From Lachnospiraceae bacterium (GTDB lineage Bacteria > Bacillota > Clostridia > Lachnospirales > Lachnospiraceae), in contig JAEEVK010000015.1 of assembly GCA_016287095.1 (NCBI GenBank), positions 1-43,663 on the forward strand: a DNA stretch of 43,663 nt, written 5' to 3'. The notes under the pieces were generated by a model. The model saw nothing but the letters and a program-made list of their open reading frames with translations, ran no database searches and was not told the DNA's origin. How positions within the stretch are numbered: position 1 is the first letter of the stretch; each line of letters starts with the position of its first letter. A program made the translations under genes and the position numbers. Below are positions 32,793 through 39,472 of the stretch, piece after piece.

Positions 32793-33563
32793 TTATTTTA
32801 CATTTTTCTTATAAATTATTTCAAGACCTTTCATAGTGAGTCGTCTGTCATATTCATCTATCATATCGGTAGCATTTGCGATGATGGAGCCCAGACCTCC
32901 GGTAGCTACTACCTTCATCTCCTTGAGGCCTGCTTCTTCCTTGACTCTCTTTATGATGTACTCAGTCTGACCGATGCATCCATAAAGAAGACCTGCCTGC
33001 ATACTCGAAACGGTGTCATTTGTCAGGATGGTATCCGGAAGTTTCAGTTCTATCTCAGGCAATTTAGCAGTGTCGTTCCAAAGAGCATTGGCACTGATAC
33101 GGATACCCGGCGCGGTGATACCATAACGGAATGAGCCGTCCTCCTCAACTAAGTCATAGGTAGTCGCGGTACCATAATCGATAACCATTACATTACCGCC
33201 ATAAATAGCGTATGCTGCTGCCAGATCCACTATTCTGTCCGCACCTGCTTCTCTGGTATTTGCCAGTCTGATCTTGATACCAGTCTTGGTACCTGCTCCT
33301 ACCTCCATAGGACGGATGCCGGTCAGTTTTACAATACCGTTTATCAATGAATGCATGATGGCAGGTACTACGCTCGCCACTATACATCCGTCAATGCTTT
33401 CCACAGGGAGCTGATTTATCCAGAGCTGTTCACGGATAGCTGCACTGAATTCGTCCGATGTCCTGGGAAGCTTTGTGGTGATTGCAAAGAATACCTTGAA
33501 CTCGCCATTATCTATAACTGCAAAATTTGTATTTGTATTTCCAACATCTACTGCTAATAACAT
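32793..33563 (-). CDS. coaX: Type III pantothenate kinase
   Basis: 256 residues. It phosphorylates pantothenate in the first committed step of coenzyme A synthesis. The ASKHA-fold phosphate-1 motif is [12 protein letters not shown] (5-16). The second is [11 protein letters not shown]. The adenosine-side motif is [12 protein letters not shown] near the C-terminus. [12 protein letters not shown] and [12 protein letters not shown] match the type III family; type I (CoaA) and type II kinases lack them. Type III enzymes need a monovalent cation and are not inhibited by CoA. GAGAGGAA precedes the ATG. It heads a two-gene unit with ylmH and has a near-consensus promoter about 80 bases upstream. Confidence 0.96.
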   Translation of the reverse strand: MLLAVDVGNTNTNFAVIDNGEFKVFFAITTKLPRTSDEFSAAIREQLWINQLPVESIDGCIVASVVPAIMHSLINGIVKLTGIRPMEVGAGTKTGIKIRLANTREAGADRIVDLAAAYAIYGGNVMVIDYGTATTYDLVEEDGSFRYGITAPGIRISANALWNDTAKLPEIELKLPDTILTNDTVSSMQAGLLYGCIGQTEYIIKRVKEEAGLKEMKVVATGGLGSIIANATDMIDEYDRRLTMKGLEIIYKKNVK

Positions 33564-33647
33564 AAATATATTCCTCTCGTGATCCCTTGTTACTTATTAA
33601 TATCGACAACTTGATTTGTTACTATAACTCTTATTTAACCGCCTCAA

Positions 33648-33676
33648 AATATACTATATTTTTCTATAACTGTCAA
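33648..33676 (-). promoter_or_regulatory. Promoter of coaX-ylmH
   Basis: The minus strand has a perfect TTGACA (33671-33676), 17 bases, then TATATT (33648-33653). It starts a few bases after the dus stop codon. Confidence 0.8.
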
Positions 33677-33688
33677 CCTGATCAAAAA

Positions 33689-34795
33689 CTATGAATGTTT
33701 TTTTCCGTTTTTAAGTCTCTCCCCATAATCTGAAAGATATTCAAGTATCTCTTGCTGTGACTGGCATTGATTTATATCACGGCGGAGCCCCGCAGAGTAC
33801 GGGAAGCCCTCGGTATACCATGCTATGTGCGATCTCATCTCACGTACGGCTGTCCATTCTCCTTTTAGCTTTGTCAGCATATCAAGATGACGTGCTATCA
33901 TGGTGTAGACTTCATCGAAACCGGGCTTACCAATCATGTTGGTTTTCTCTTTCTCGTCCGATTTTTCCAAGTCATTTTTGCGGACTGATAGATTGTAGCC
34001 TTCTTTTTCTGTTGGCCTACATTGCTCGCTTATCTCATAGTTGCAAGATTCTTTATCAATTAGACCCTTTAAGTATAAATATTCTTTAATACTGCTAAAT
34101 ATCCACGGATTTCCCTGTGCGCCACGTGCTACCATAATCCCGTCACAGCCGGTGTATTTCAGCATTCTCTCTGCATCCTGCGGTGTAAAAATGTCTCCGT
34201 TTCCTATGACCGGTATGCTGACACTTTGTTTTACTGCTGCTATGATGTCCCAATCAGCTTTTCCGCTATAGTACTGCTCCCTGGTCCTGCCATGGACTGC
34301 TATGGCTGCTGCTCCGGCCTCTTCCATCGCTTTAGCGAATTCAGGTGCGTTTGCATCTCCTGCCGCAAAGCCTTTTCGTATCTTTACTGTTACCGGTTTC
34401 TTTACTGCTTTTACCATGGCATTTACTACTTCTGCTGCCAGCTTCACATTTTTCATCATAGCGGAGCCTTCGCCGTTATTTACTACCTTAGGCACAGGAC
34501 ATCCCATATTTATGTCAAATATATCAAAATTTCTGTCCTCTATCCTCTTTGCTGTCTCGGCCATGATATCAGGCTCACTACCGAAAAGCTGAAGGGCGAT
34601 CGGTCGCTCCCTGTCATCGACAAGAAGCATGTCCTTTGTATTAGTATTATTATAATGGATCCCTTTTGCACTCACCATCTCGGTATAAATAAGATCTGCC
34701 CCCTGCTCTTTACACAGGAGGCGGAAAGGCATATCTGTTACGCCTGCCATAGGGCCGAGTGAGAGAAATCCCACATCTATGTTTCCGATTTTCAT
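33689..34795 (-). CDS. dus: tRNA-dihydrouridine synthase
   Basis: 368 residues from the ATG complementary to 34793-34795. A TTG two codons earlier is open, but AAGGTAA fits the ATG better. The protein is an FMN enzyme that reduces uridines in tRNA. Motifs are LGPMAGVTDMPFR, the catalytic cysteine in NMGCPVPKVVNNGEGSAMM, VKIRKGF, AVHGRTREQYYSGKADWD, IPVIGNGDIF and GIMVARGAQGNPWIF, all typical of DusB. Between about residues 246 and 288 there is a charged, poorly conserved insertion (CRPTEKEGYNLSVRKNDLEK) before the helical tRNA-binding domain, which makes it some 45 residues longer than usual. Frame and codon use run straight through. The neighbour downstream is coaX with its own promoter. Confidence 0.95.
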   Translation of the reverse strand: MKIGNIDVGFLSLGPMAGVTDMPFRLLCKEQGADLIYTEMVSAKGIHYNNTNTKDMLLVDDRERPIALQLFGSEPDIMAETAKRIEDRNFDIFDINMGCPVPKVVNNGEGSAMMKNVKLAAEVVNAMVKAVKKPVTVKIRKGFAAGDANAPEFAKAMEEAGAAAIAVHGRTREQYYSGKADWDIIAAVKQSVSIPVIGNGDIFTPQDAERMLKYTGCDGIMVARGAQGNPWIFSSIKEYLYLKGLIDKESCNYEISEQCRPTEKEGYNLSVRKNDLEKSDEKEKTNMIGKPGFDEVYTMIARHLDMLTKLKGEWTAVREMRSHIAWYTEGFPYSAGLRRDINQCQSQQEILEYLSDYGERLKNGKKHS

Positions 34796-34840
34796 TTGCA
34801 AATTACCTTTAATACTATGTATTCTACTGTATTTACGTAT

Positions 34841-34866
34841 CTCTCGCTCCGTTCAGGATGACACAT
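34841..34866 (-). repeat. Short dispersed repeat copy (GTCATCCTGAAC type)
   Basis: On the minus strand it reads GTGTCATCCTGAACGGAGCG then AGAG, 46 bases upstream of the dus start and just after the preceding gene. It agrees at nearly every position with the copy at 17048-17073. Confidence 0.5.
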
Positions 34867-34877
34867 AGGCACTGTGA

Positions 34878-35813
34878 TCACCAGTCACTGTCCCAGTCGG
34901 TGCTACCCGAATCCCAGCTATCGTAGCTGCTGTCATAGCTGTCATAATCATCATAATCATCACTGCTTGAACTATGTGATTCCTGATAAGACTCATACGC
35001 ATCACTGTCATAAAAGCTTTCCCCCCAGCTTGAATTCCAGCCGTCATCATAATAGTAGTCCTTGCCACTGTCATATATGGTATCTGTTATGCTGTTGTCA
35101 ACGCCATACCAGTCATCGTAAGTATCGTCATAATAATACCAGCTGTTACCGATATGATAGTACATCGTGTCATCATATCTATAGTAACCGGACGGGTGTT
35201 TTGCACCCTTGGCAAGATAAACAGCAAGTATAATTATCGTAATCAGTATAACAATCAAAGTGAAATTGCGGCCGGACTTGGAGCCTTGTACTCTGACTCT
35301 GGAATTTCTCGTGTTAGAGTAGTTGTTGCTGTTCGATTTATAAAGTGACTCATCGATACCAAGATTATTAACCGACCTTGAATTACCTGATGATCTGTTT
35401 GACATATATGGAGTACTCGATTTGCCATCAGGATATATGCCACGGTTATGGCACTCCTCTAAGAGTTTTCCATATATTTCATTTACAGCATGACGCTCAT
35501 CCTTGCCCTTATATCTGATGGCTCTTGTACCGTCAGCCTTATTCTTGTAAACTACTACGTCTCCCCGATTGTCCCTGTATATACCAAACGCTTTGGGCTC
35601 CTTAAAGTCTTCACCGATAAAGAAACGCATACGAGCCAAAGGCATACCGCGTTCTGCACAGTATTCCTGAAGTTCCTCTATGGTCTGCGGATCCGTAATA
35701 ATCCTTTCCGTGTCAATGACATAGAGTGGATTTGCTGCACCACAGCTGGGACATGTCTGATCGGCGGTCGAGATTGTTGAACCGCAATATTCACACTTAC
35801 AGGTAGATGCCAT
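34878..35813 (-). CDS. Zinc-ribbon membrane protein with Tyr/Asp/Ser-rich outer tail
   Basis: 311 residues from the ATG complementary to 35811-35813; a GTG nine bases upstream overlaps the AGAGGTG ribosome site. Residues 5-25 hold a zinc ribbon (CEYC and CPSC). Residues about 40-125 form an unrecognised alpha/beta domain: TIEELQEYCAERGMPLARMRFFIGEDFKEPKAFGIYRDNRGDVVVYKNKADG. A Ser/Asn-rich linker follows, then one membrane helix (about 183-203, FTLIVILITIIILAVYLAKG). The last 105 residues, probably outside the cell, are almost entirely Tyr, Asp, Ser and Trp (GYYRYDDTMYYHIGNSWYYY). A cytoplasmic zinc ribbon with an outer low-complexity tail suggests a link between wall and cytosol, but no function is known to me. 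Confidence 0.78.
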   Translation of the reverse strand: MASTCKCEYCGSTISTADQTCPSCGAANPLYVIDTERIITDPQTIEELQEYCAERGMPLARMRFFIGEDFKEPKAFGIYRDNRGDVVVYKNKADGTRAIRYKGKDERHAVNEIYGKLLEECHNRGIYPDGKSSTPYMSNRSSGNSRSVNNLGIDESLYKSNSNNYSNTRNSRVRVQGSKSGRNFTLIVILITIIILAVYLAKGAKHPSGYYRYDDTMYYHIGNSWYYYDDTYDDWYGVDNSITDTIYDSGKDYYYDDGWNSSWGESFYDSDAYESYQESHSSSSDDYDDYDSYDSSYDSWDSGSTDWDSDW

Positions 35814-35850
35814 AGCAGTCACCTCTCTTCCTCTTCATCTTTCCTTGGCT

Positions 35851-35879
35851 ATTATAACATCACTTTTTCGAATACACAA
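35851..35879 (-). promoter_or_regulatory. Promoter of the zinc-ribbon protein gene
   Basis: The minus strand has TTGTGT (35874-35879), 17 bases, and an extended -10 TGTTATAAT (TATAAT at 35851-35856). Confidence 0.65.
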
Positions 35880-35925
35880 CAGGAAGTTTGGAGAAATAGA
35901 GGCTGTTTTATAGCACCGTGAGGGA

Positions 35926-35955
35926 TTTACAGTAGTATCTTTTATATGTTATAAT
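35926..35955 (+). promoter_or_regulatory. Promoter giving a near-leaderless GNAT transcript
   Basis: TTTACA (35926-35931), an 18-base spacer and TATAAT (35950-35955). Transcription would begin around 35962, only two or three bases before the ATG at 35965. There is no room for a ribosome-binding site, and none is present. Confidence 0.6.
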
Positions 35956-35964
35956 GTTTCTATT

Positions 35965-36636
35965 ATGAACGAACCTATGATTATTATAGAAAAAGAATAT
36001 CAGATACCGGATGTTATCCTTGACTGGGCACAGTCTCATTCTGTGCCTGTTTTGTCATGCCACGATTTTGACTGCTTCTCTTTGAACTATGATTATATAA
36101 TCGAATACTCCGATGAAATCACCATCGATTATCTCAATATGACATATTGCCATGCCCACAACCTGCCTGCCACTATTGCGACTACAGACAGACTTATCAT
36201 CCGTGAAATCGGGACTGATGATCTCGATATTTACCAAAGACTTATCGAAGAAAACCCGGCTGTGATATCCGATAAATCCCTGTTAGGGCTCAGCGCCGAA
36301 GAGTTTAAAGAAAGACACCTGGCATATATGAAATACAGCTATCAGTTTTTAGGTTATGGGATATGGGGGATATTTTTATCCGGTGAAATCATGATCGGGA
36401 TTGCCGGTCTGGACGGGACCGATAGTATTTCTCTTTCATATGCTCTTCTTGAAAAATACCGTGGACAAGGCTACGCATATGAAGCTGTATGTGAAGTTTT
36501 GAATTATGCCATCCATGATCTTGAAATCAGTCATATAAAACTGGATATAGCAAAAGACAATCTTTCATCCATAAAACTGGCAAAAAAAATCCGGAATATC
36601 TATCCTGAGATTTTGCAGATAAATATTCCGGATTAA
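35965..36636 (+). CDS. GNAT-family N-acetyltransferase
   Basis: 223 residues. Residues 1-75 are a short unrecognised domain with many hydrophobic and acidic residues (PMIIIEKEYQIPDVILDWAQ). Residues about 78-215 are a RimJ/RimL-like GNAT domain: TDRLIIREIGTDDLDIYQRL, then GIWGIFLSGEIMIGIAGLDG, and the acetyl-CoA pyrophosphate loop in YRGQGYAYEAV. The protein transfers an acetyl group from acetyl-CoA to an amine; the substrate is unknown. The -10 box ends just nine bases before the ATG and no ribosome site exists, so translation is likely leaderless. The last 16 codons overlap, on the other strand, the terminator of the convergent nucleoside hydrolase gene. Confidence 0.85.
   Translation: MNEPMIIIEKEYQIPDVILDWAQSHSVPVLSCHDFDCFSLNYDYIIEYSDEITIDYLNMTYCHAHNLPATIATTDRLIIREIGTDDLDIYQRLIEENPAVISDKSLLGLSAEEFKERHLAYMKYSYQFLGYGIWGIFLSGEIMIGIAGLDGTDSISLSYALLEKYRGQGYAYEAVCEVLNYAIHDLEISHIKLDIAKDNLSSIKLAKKIRNIYPEILQINIPD
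36582..36634 (-). terminator. Terminator of the GNAT-nucleoside hydrolase unit, embedded in a plus-strand gene
   Basis: On the minus strand AATCCGGAATAT (36623-36634) pairs perfectly with ATATTCCGGATT (36588-36599), then a run of eight T residues follows. It begins 28 bases after the nucleoside hydrolase stop. The same bases encode the C-terminus of the plus-strand GNAT protein. Confidence 0.8.
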
Positions 36637-36661
36637 CCACCTTATTAGTAATAGTTTTCTT

Positions 36662-37606
36662 CTAAAGCATTCCATCTGAGAACAGCTTTAATTTAGCAAA
36701 GAAATCCTCTAAAATATATCTTGAATCTACATCCTTATAAACTCTGATAACAGGGTTCCCGGGACGGGAAGTTGAAGAAGTGTCATCATTTACATGAGGT
36801 GCAGGTGCTTCCACATAATGACCGAGTCCCGGATTTATAGCTGCTGCTATCGCAGGTGAATCTCCCAATGACCAGCTCTCTCCCTGAGTCCATCCGGCAT
36901 AGGGGGATAAGTTGTAGCTGATCATATTCTCATACAGATGCTTTCCGATTTCTCCGCAAGGTAAAACCTTTAGTTTTAGCTCTGCCAAGCCCACAAGAAT
37001 TGTCGTATAAACATTGGATGGGATCAGCCAGAGATTTGTACCGCTTTCAAGCACTTCATTTGCCGCAGTAATGTCATTCCCCGCATTAAATTCCCTAAAC
37101 GGTGCCGGCTTTTCTTCTATGCCATGTGTACCGATCCAGATGACAGTTACTTTATCTATTATGTCAGGATTTTTTCTAAAGGCTGCTGCCACATTTGTAA
37201 TCGCACCCTGGCACAGGATATACAAAGGCTTATCATCAGCACGAAGTGCTTCCTCAATTATAAAATCTACAGCCTCGGAGTATTGGGCTTTTTCTGTATT
37301 GATATCAATAGATGTTACAGAAATACTTTCTGTTTCAGATAATTCTTGATATGTTGATTTGCTCAAAGGGCCCTCTTCGCCCATAAAAACAGGAACATCC
37401 ATTTTCATAGCACTAAGGATGGTTTTAATCTCATTATAGCTTCTTTCCACAGAGCCTTTTTCGTTAAAATGCTCTGCAAGAATGCCTTTAACTATAAGCT
37501 TCGGGCTCAGCAGTCCCTGTACTATCGCAAACGGATCATCAGCCTCGCATGCTGCATCCGTATCAATGATTACTCTGATTTTCTTTTCATCCGGTATCTG
37601 TATCAT
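36662..37606 (-). CDS. Inosine/uridine-preferring nucleoside hydrolase family protein
   Basis: 314 residues. The N-terminal calcium-binding signature is IIDTDAACEADDPFA (first, fifth and later Asp as in DTDxxxDD). Later blocks follow the family: YILCQGAITNVAAAFRKNPDI, VIWIGTHG, FREFNAGNDITAANEVLESG (the asparagine and aspartate of the second half), and WSLGDSPAIAAAINPG with the active-site Asp. Such enzymes cleave the N-glycosidic bond of ribonucleosides in salvage. The motif has Ala-Ala-Cys-Glu-Ala in place of the usual Pro-Gly-x-D-D, so substrate choice may differ from classic IunH. Its ATG overlaps the stop of the upstream GNAT gene (ATGA, 37603-37606), so they are coupled. Confidence 0.85.
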   Translation of the reverse strand: MIQIPDEKKIRVIIDTDAACEADDPFAIVQGLLSPKLIVKGILAEHFNEKGSVERSYNEIKTILSAMKMDVPVFMGEEGPLSKSTYQELSETESISVTSIDINTEKAQYSEAVDFIIEEALRADDKPLYILCQGAITNVAAAFRKNPDIIDKVTVIWIGTHGIEEKPAPFREFNAGNDITAANEVLESGTNLWLIPSNVYTTILVGLAELKLKVLPCGEIGKHLYENMISYNLSPYAGWTQGESWSLGDSPAIAAAINPGLGHYVEAPAPHVNDDTSSTSRPGNPVIRVYKDVDSRYILEDFFAKLKLFSDGML

Positions 37607-38343
37607 TTTCTTCCCTCCCCAATGATTATTGAGACTACACTTTCAAGGTACTTGAATCCCACAAGGCGATTGCCGCACCAAATGGTTTCTATATCGAATT
37701 CTCCGTTTTTCATGCGTATCAAGATGTCTCTTAAATCATCCTGATTATTCCTTTTATCTTTTGTATTAATACTATTTTTATAAACAGGCATTAGTATTTC
37801 ATGCAGCTTATCTACCTCAATATCTTCCGGCACCGGCAGATATCTATACAGCCATTTCTGATATTTGGTCTCGTCTTTATCCACAAAAAAAGCTGCAAAA
37901 ACACATGGTTCTTTAGTGTCAACAAATCCCATTTTCTCGTGGAGTCCGATGGAATTTTTGTTATCTTTCCTCACTGCAGATATTACATTTTCAGCTGCCT
38001 CATAACGCTCTAATTCCGAAAATACTTTTTGATACATACGGGTAGCAATCCCCTGTTTTCTGTATCCGGCTCTTACATGAACATCCCCTATGTACCATTG
38101 TTTTACATCATCAGGATTTCTGAAACAACGCAGGTATCCAGCTATTTTATTTTCGGATATATCGCTTGCAAGCACCTCAAACCACTTTACAGCATATTCG
38201 CTCTCGTACCAGTCACAAAAATCAACCTGTTTTTCTGCAGCCTCTTCGGGGGCAGATTTTACTTCCATAAAAAAATCAACCAGATCATTTCGGCGTTTTT
38301 GAGACATATTTCTGTGTGAATCTATTATTTGATATCTTATCAT
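37603..38343 (-). CDS. GNAT-family N-acetyltransferase with extra C-terminal region
   Basis: 246 residues from the ATG complementary to 38341-38343; an in-frame TTG 15 bases upstream is unlikely because GAGAA fits the ATG. Residues about 5-160 are a GNAT domain, with NKIAGYLRCFRNPD, WYIGDVHVRAGYRKQGIATRMYQ (the acetyl-CoA loop is YRKQGIA) and VISAVRKDNKNSIGLHEKMGF. The remaining 85 residues (KWLYRYLPVPEDIEVDKLHEILMPVY and a final IWCGNRLVGFKYLESVVSI) look like a small separate domain that I do not recognise. Its stop codon overlaps the nucleoside hydrolase start, so the pair is translated together. A role in modifying an amine or nucleoside-derived compound is possible but speculative. No promoter I trust is seen. 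Confidence 0.82.
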   Translation of the reverse strand: MIRYQIIDSHRNMSQKRRNDLVDFFMEVKSAPEEAAEKQVDFCDWYESEYAVKWFEVLASDISENKIAGYLRCFRNPDDVKQWYIGDVHVRAGYRKQGIATRMYQKVFSELERYEAAENVISAVRKDNKNSIGLHEKMGFVDTKEPCVFAAFFVDKDETKYQKWLYRYLPVPEDIEVDKLHEILMPVYKNSINTKDKRNNQDDLRDILIRMKNGEFDIETIWCGNRLVGFKYLESVVSIIIGEGRK

Positions 38344-38469
38344 ATTTATTTCTCGCAAATATATTAATATCTTCTATCTTATCATTCTTACAATCAAAGC
38401 AATGATAACACATATTTAGTATAACATATTAACTTTGAACGCACAATAAAAATTGAATTTTCCTATAAA

Positions 38470-38492
38470 GTAAAAAAGCTCTAGATGAGCTT
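38470..38492 (-). terminator. Terminator overlapping the pflA stop codon
   Basis: On the minus strand AAGCTC (38487-38492) pairs with GAGCTT (38476-38481) around five bases and is followed by TTTTTAC. The stem includes the last codons and stop of pflA. Confidence 0.6.
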
Positions 38493-39350
38493 TGAGAGCT
38501 TATCTACAGCTTCTTTAGTACATTCTGGTATGTTGGCACACCTAAACGGTATGCCAAGAGCTTCATATTTAGGGATACAGAGTTTATGAAAAGGAAGCAG
38601 CTCTATCTTTTCAAGTGTAGGATAAGAATGTGCTATCCGAGCCATCTCTGAAACTTCTTCTTCAGAATCAGTGTATCCCGGTACCACCACATGGCGTATC
38701 CATAACGGTACTCTTTGTTTCGTCACCATATCAAGGAAAAACTGTACTTTTTTCAGACTTCCACCCGTACATTCCCGATATGATTTCTCTGTGGTAAATT
38801 TAATATCGCAAATAACAAGGTCAGTTACTTCTAGGAGTTTTTTATATTTTGAGTAAGTTACGCTTTCCTTATATAACTTAGTAATATTTTCAGAATTATC
38901 CCCTTTATCTGTCTGATTATCATCCAAATCTTTATAGGAATTATTCTTCACATCAATATTATTTAATTCGGTTATGTCTTCCGGGAAATTACCGGATGTA
39001 TCAAGGCAGGTATGAATACCATTCTCATGCAGCTTAGTAAACAATTCCGTCACAAACTCAGCCTGTACCAAAGGCTCACCGCCCGATACAGTCACCCCGC
39101 CACCATTGGCAAAGTAAGTTTTATACCGTAAAATCTTACTAACCAATTCATCCGCAGTGTAGGGCGTACCAAGATGACGCTTAGGTTCGTGCGGATCCAT
39201 AACAAGCCACGTATCCGGATTATGGCAGTACATGCACCTCAATGGACATCCCTGCAGAAAGACGCAGAATCGGATGCCCGGTCCATCTACGGCTCCCATA
39301 CTCTGGAGTGAGTGAATATATCCAATTGTTTTATTGTTTATATTATTCAT
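38481..39350 (-). CDS. pflA: Pyruvate formate-lyase activating enzyme with internal insertion
   Basis: 289 residues, a radical SAM enzyme that puts the glycyl radical on PflB. The [4Fe-4S] motif is CPLRCMYC (cysteines 35, 39, 42). IGYIHSLQSMGAVDGPGIRF at the N-terminus, GGGVTVSGGEPLVQ, and the C-terminal LPFHKLCIPKYEALG are typical. The usual length is about 245; here residues about 122-170 (NNIDVKNNSYKDLDDNQTDK and on) are an extra Asn/Asp/Lys/Ser-rich stretch inside the conserved HTCLDTSG-to-LLEVTDLV segment. The reading frame continues normally on both sides. The ATG has no recognisable ribosome site; TATAAT lies three bases upstream of it. The gene follows pflB after a 122-base gap that is almost filled by a long hairpin. 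Confidence 0.95.
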   Translation of the reverse strand: MNNINNKTIGYIHSLQSMGAVDGPGIRFCVFLQGCPLRCMYCHNPDTWLVMDPHEPKRHLGTPYTADELVSKILRYKTYFANGGGVTVSGGEPLVQAEFVTELFTKLHENGIHTCLDTSGNFPEDITELNNIDVKNNSYKDLDDNQTDKGDNSENITKLYKESVTYSKYKKLLEVTDLVICDIKFTTEKSYRECTGGSLKKVQFFLDMVTKQRVPLWIRHVVVPGYTDSEEEVSEMARIAHSYPTLEKIELLPFHKLCIPKYEALGIPFRCANIPECTKEAVDKLSKLI

Positions 39351-39364
39351 AGTATTATAAAGTA

Positions 39365-39461
39365 GGTCAGTCGAGATAGCAATGCAGGATAAAACCTTAA
39401 AGCGTGCAGTGGATATGCTAAGCGGTTATGGTTTTAGACTGTATTGATATCCCGACTGACC
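39365..39461. repeat. 97-base hairpin between pflB and pflA
   Basis: GGTCAGTCG and GATA (39365-39378) pair with TATC and CGACTGACC (39447-39461). Inside, CAATGCAG pairs with CTGTATTG (with one G-U) and TAAAACC with GGTTTTA, leaving a 33-base loop. The transcript would carry this whole element between the two genes. No T-run follows on the minus strand, so it is not an ordinary terminator. It may be an RNase processing site, a stability element or a small palindromic insertion. Confidence 0.75.
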
Positions 39462-39472
39462 GAACAAAAATA

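Noticed and set aside
34226-34762. 178-codon plus-strand frame opposite dus
   Set aside because: Shadow of dus, whose FMN and catalytic motifs are intact.
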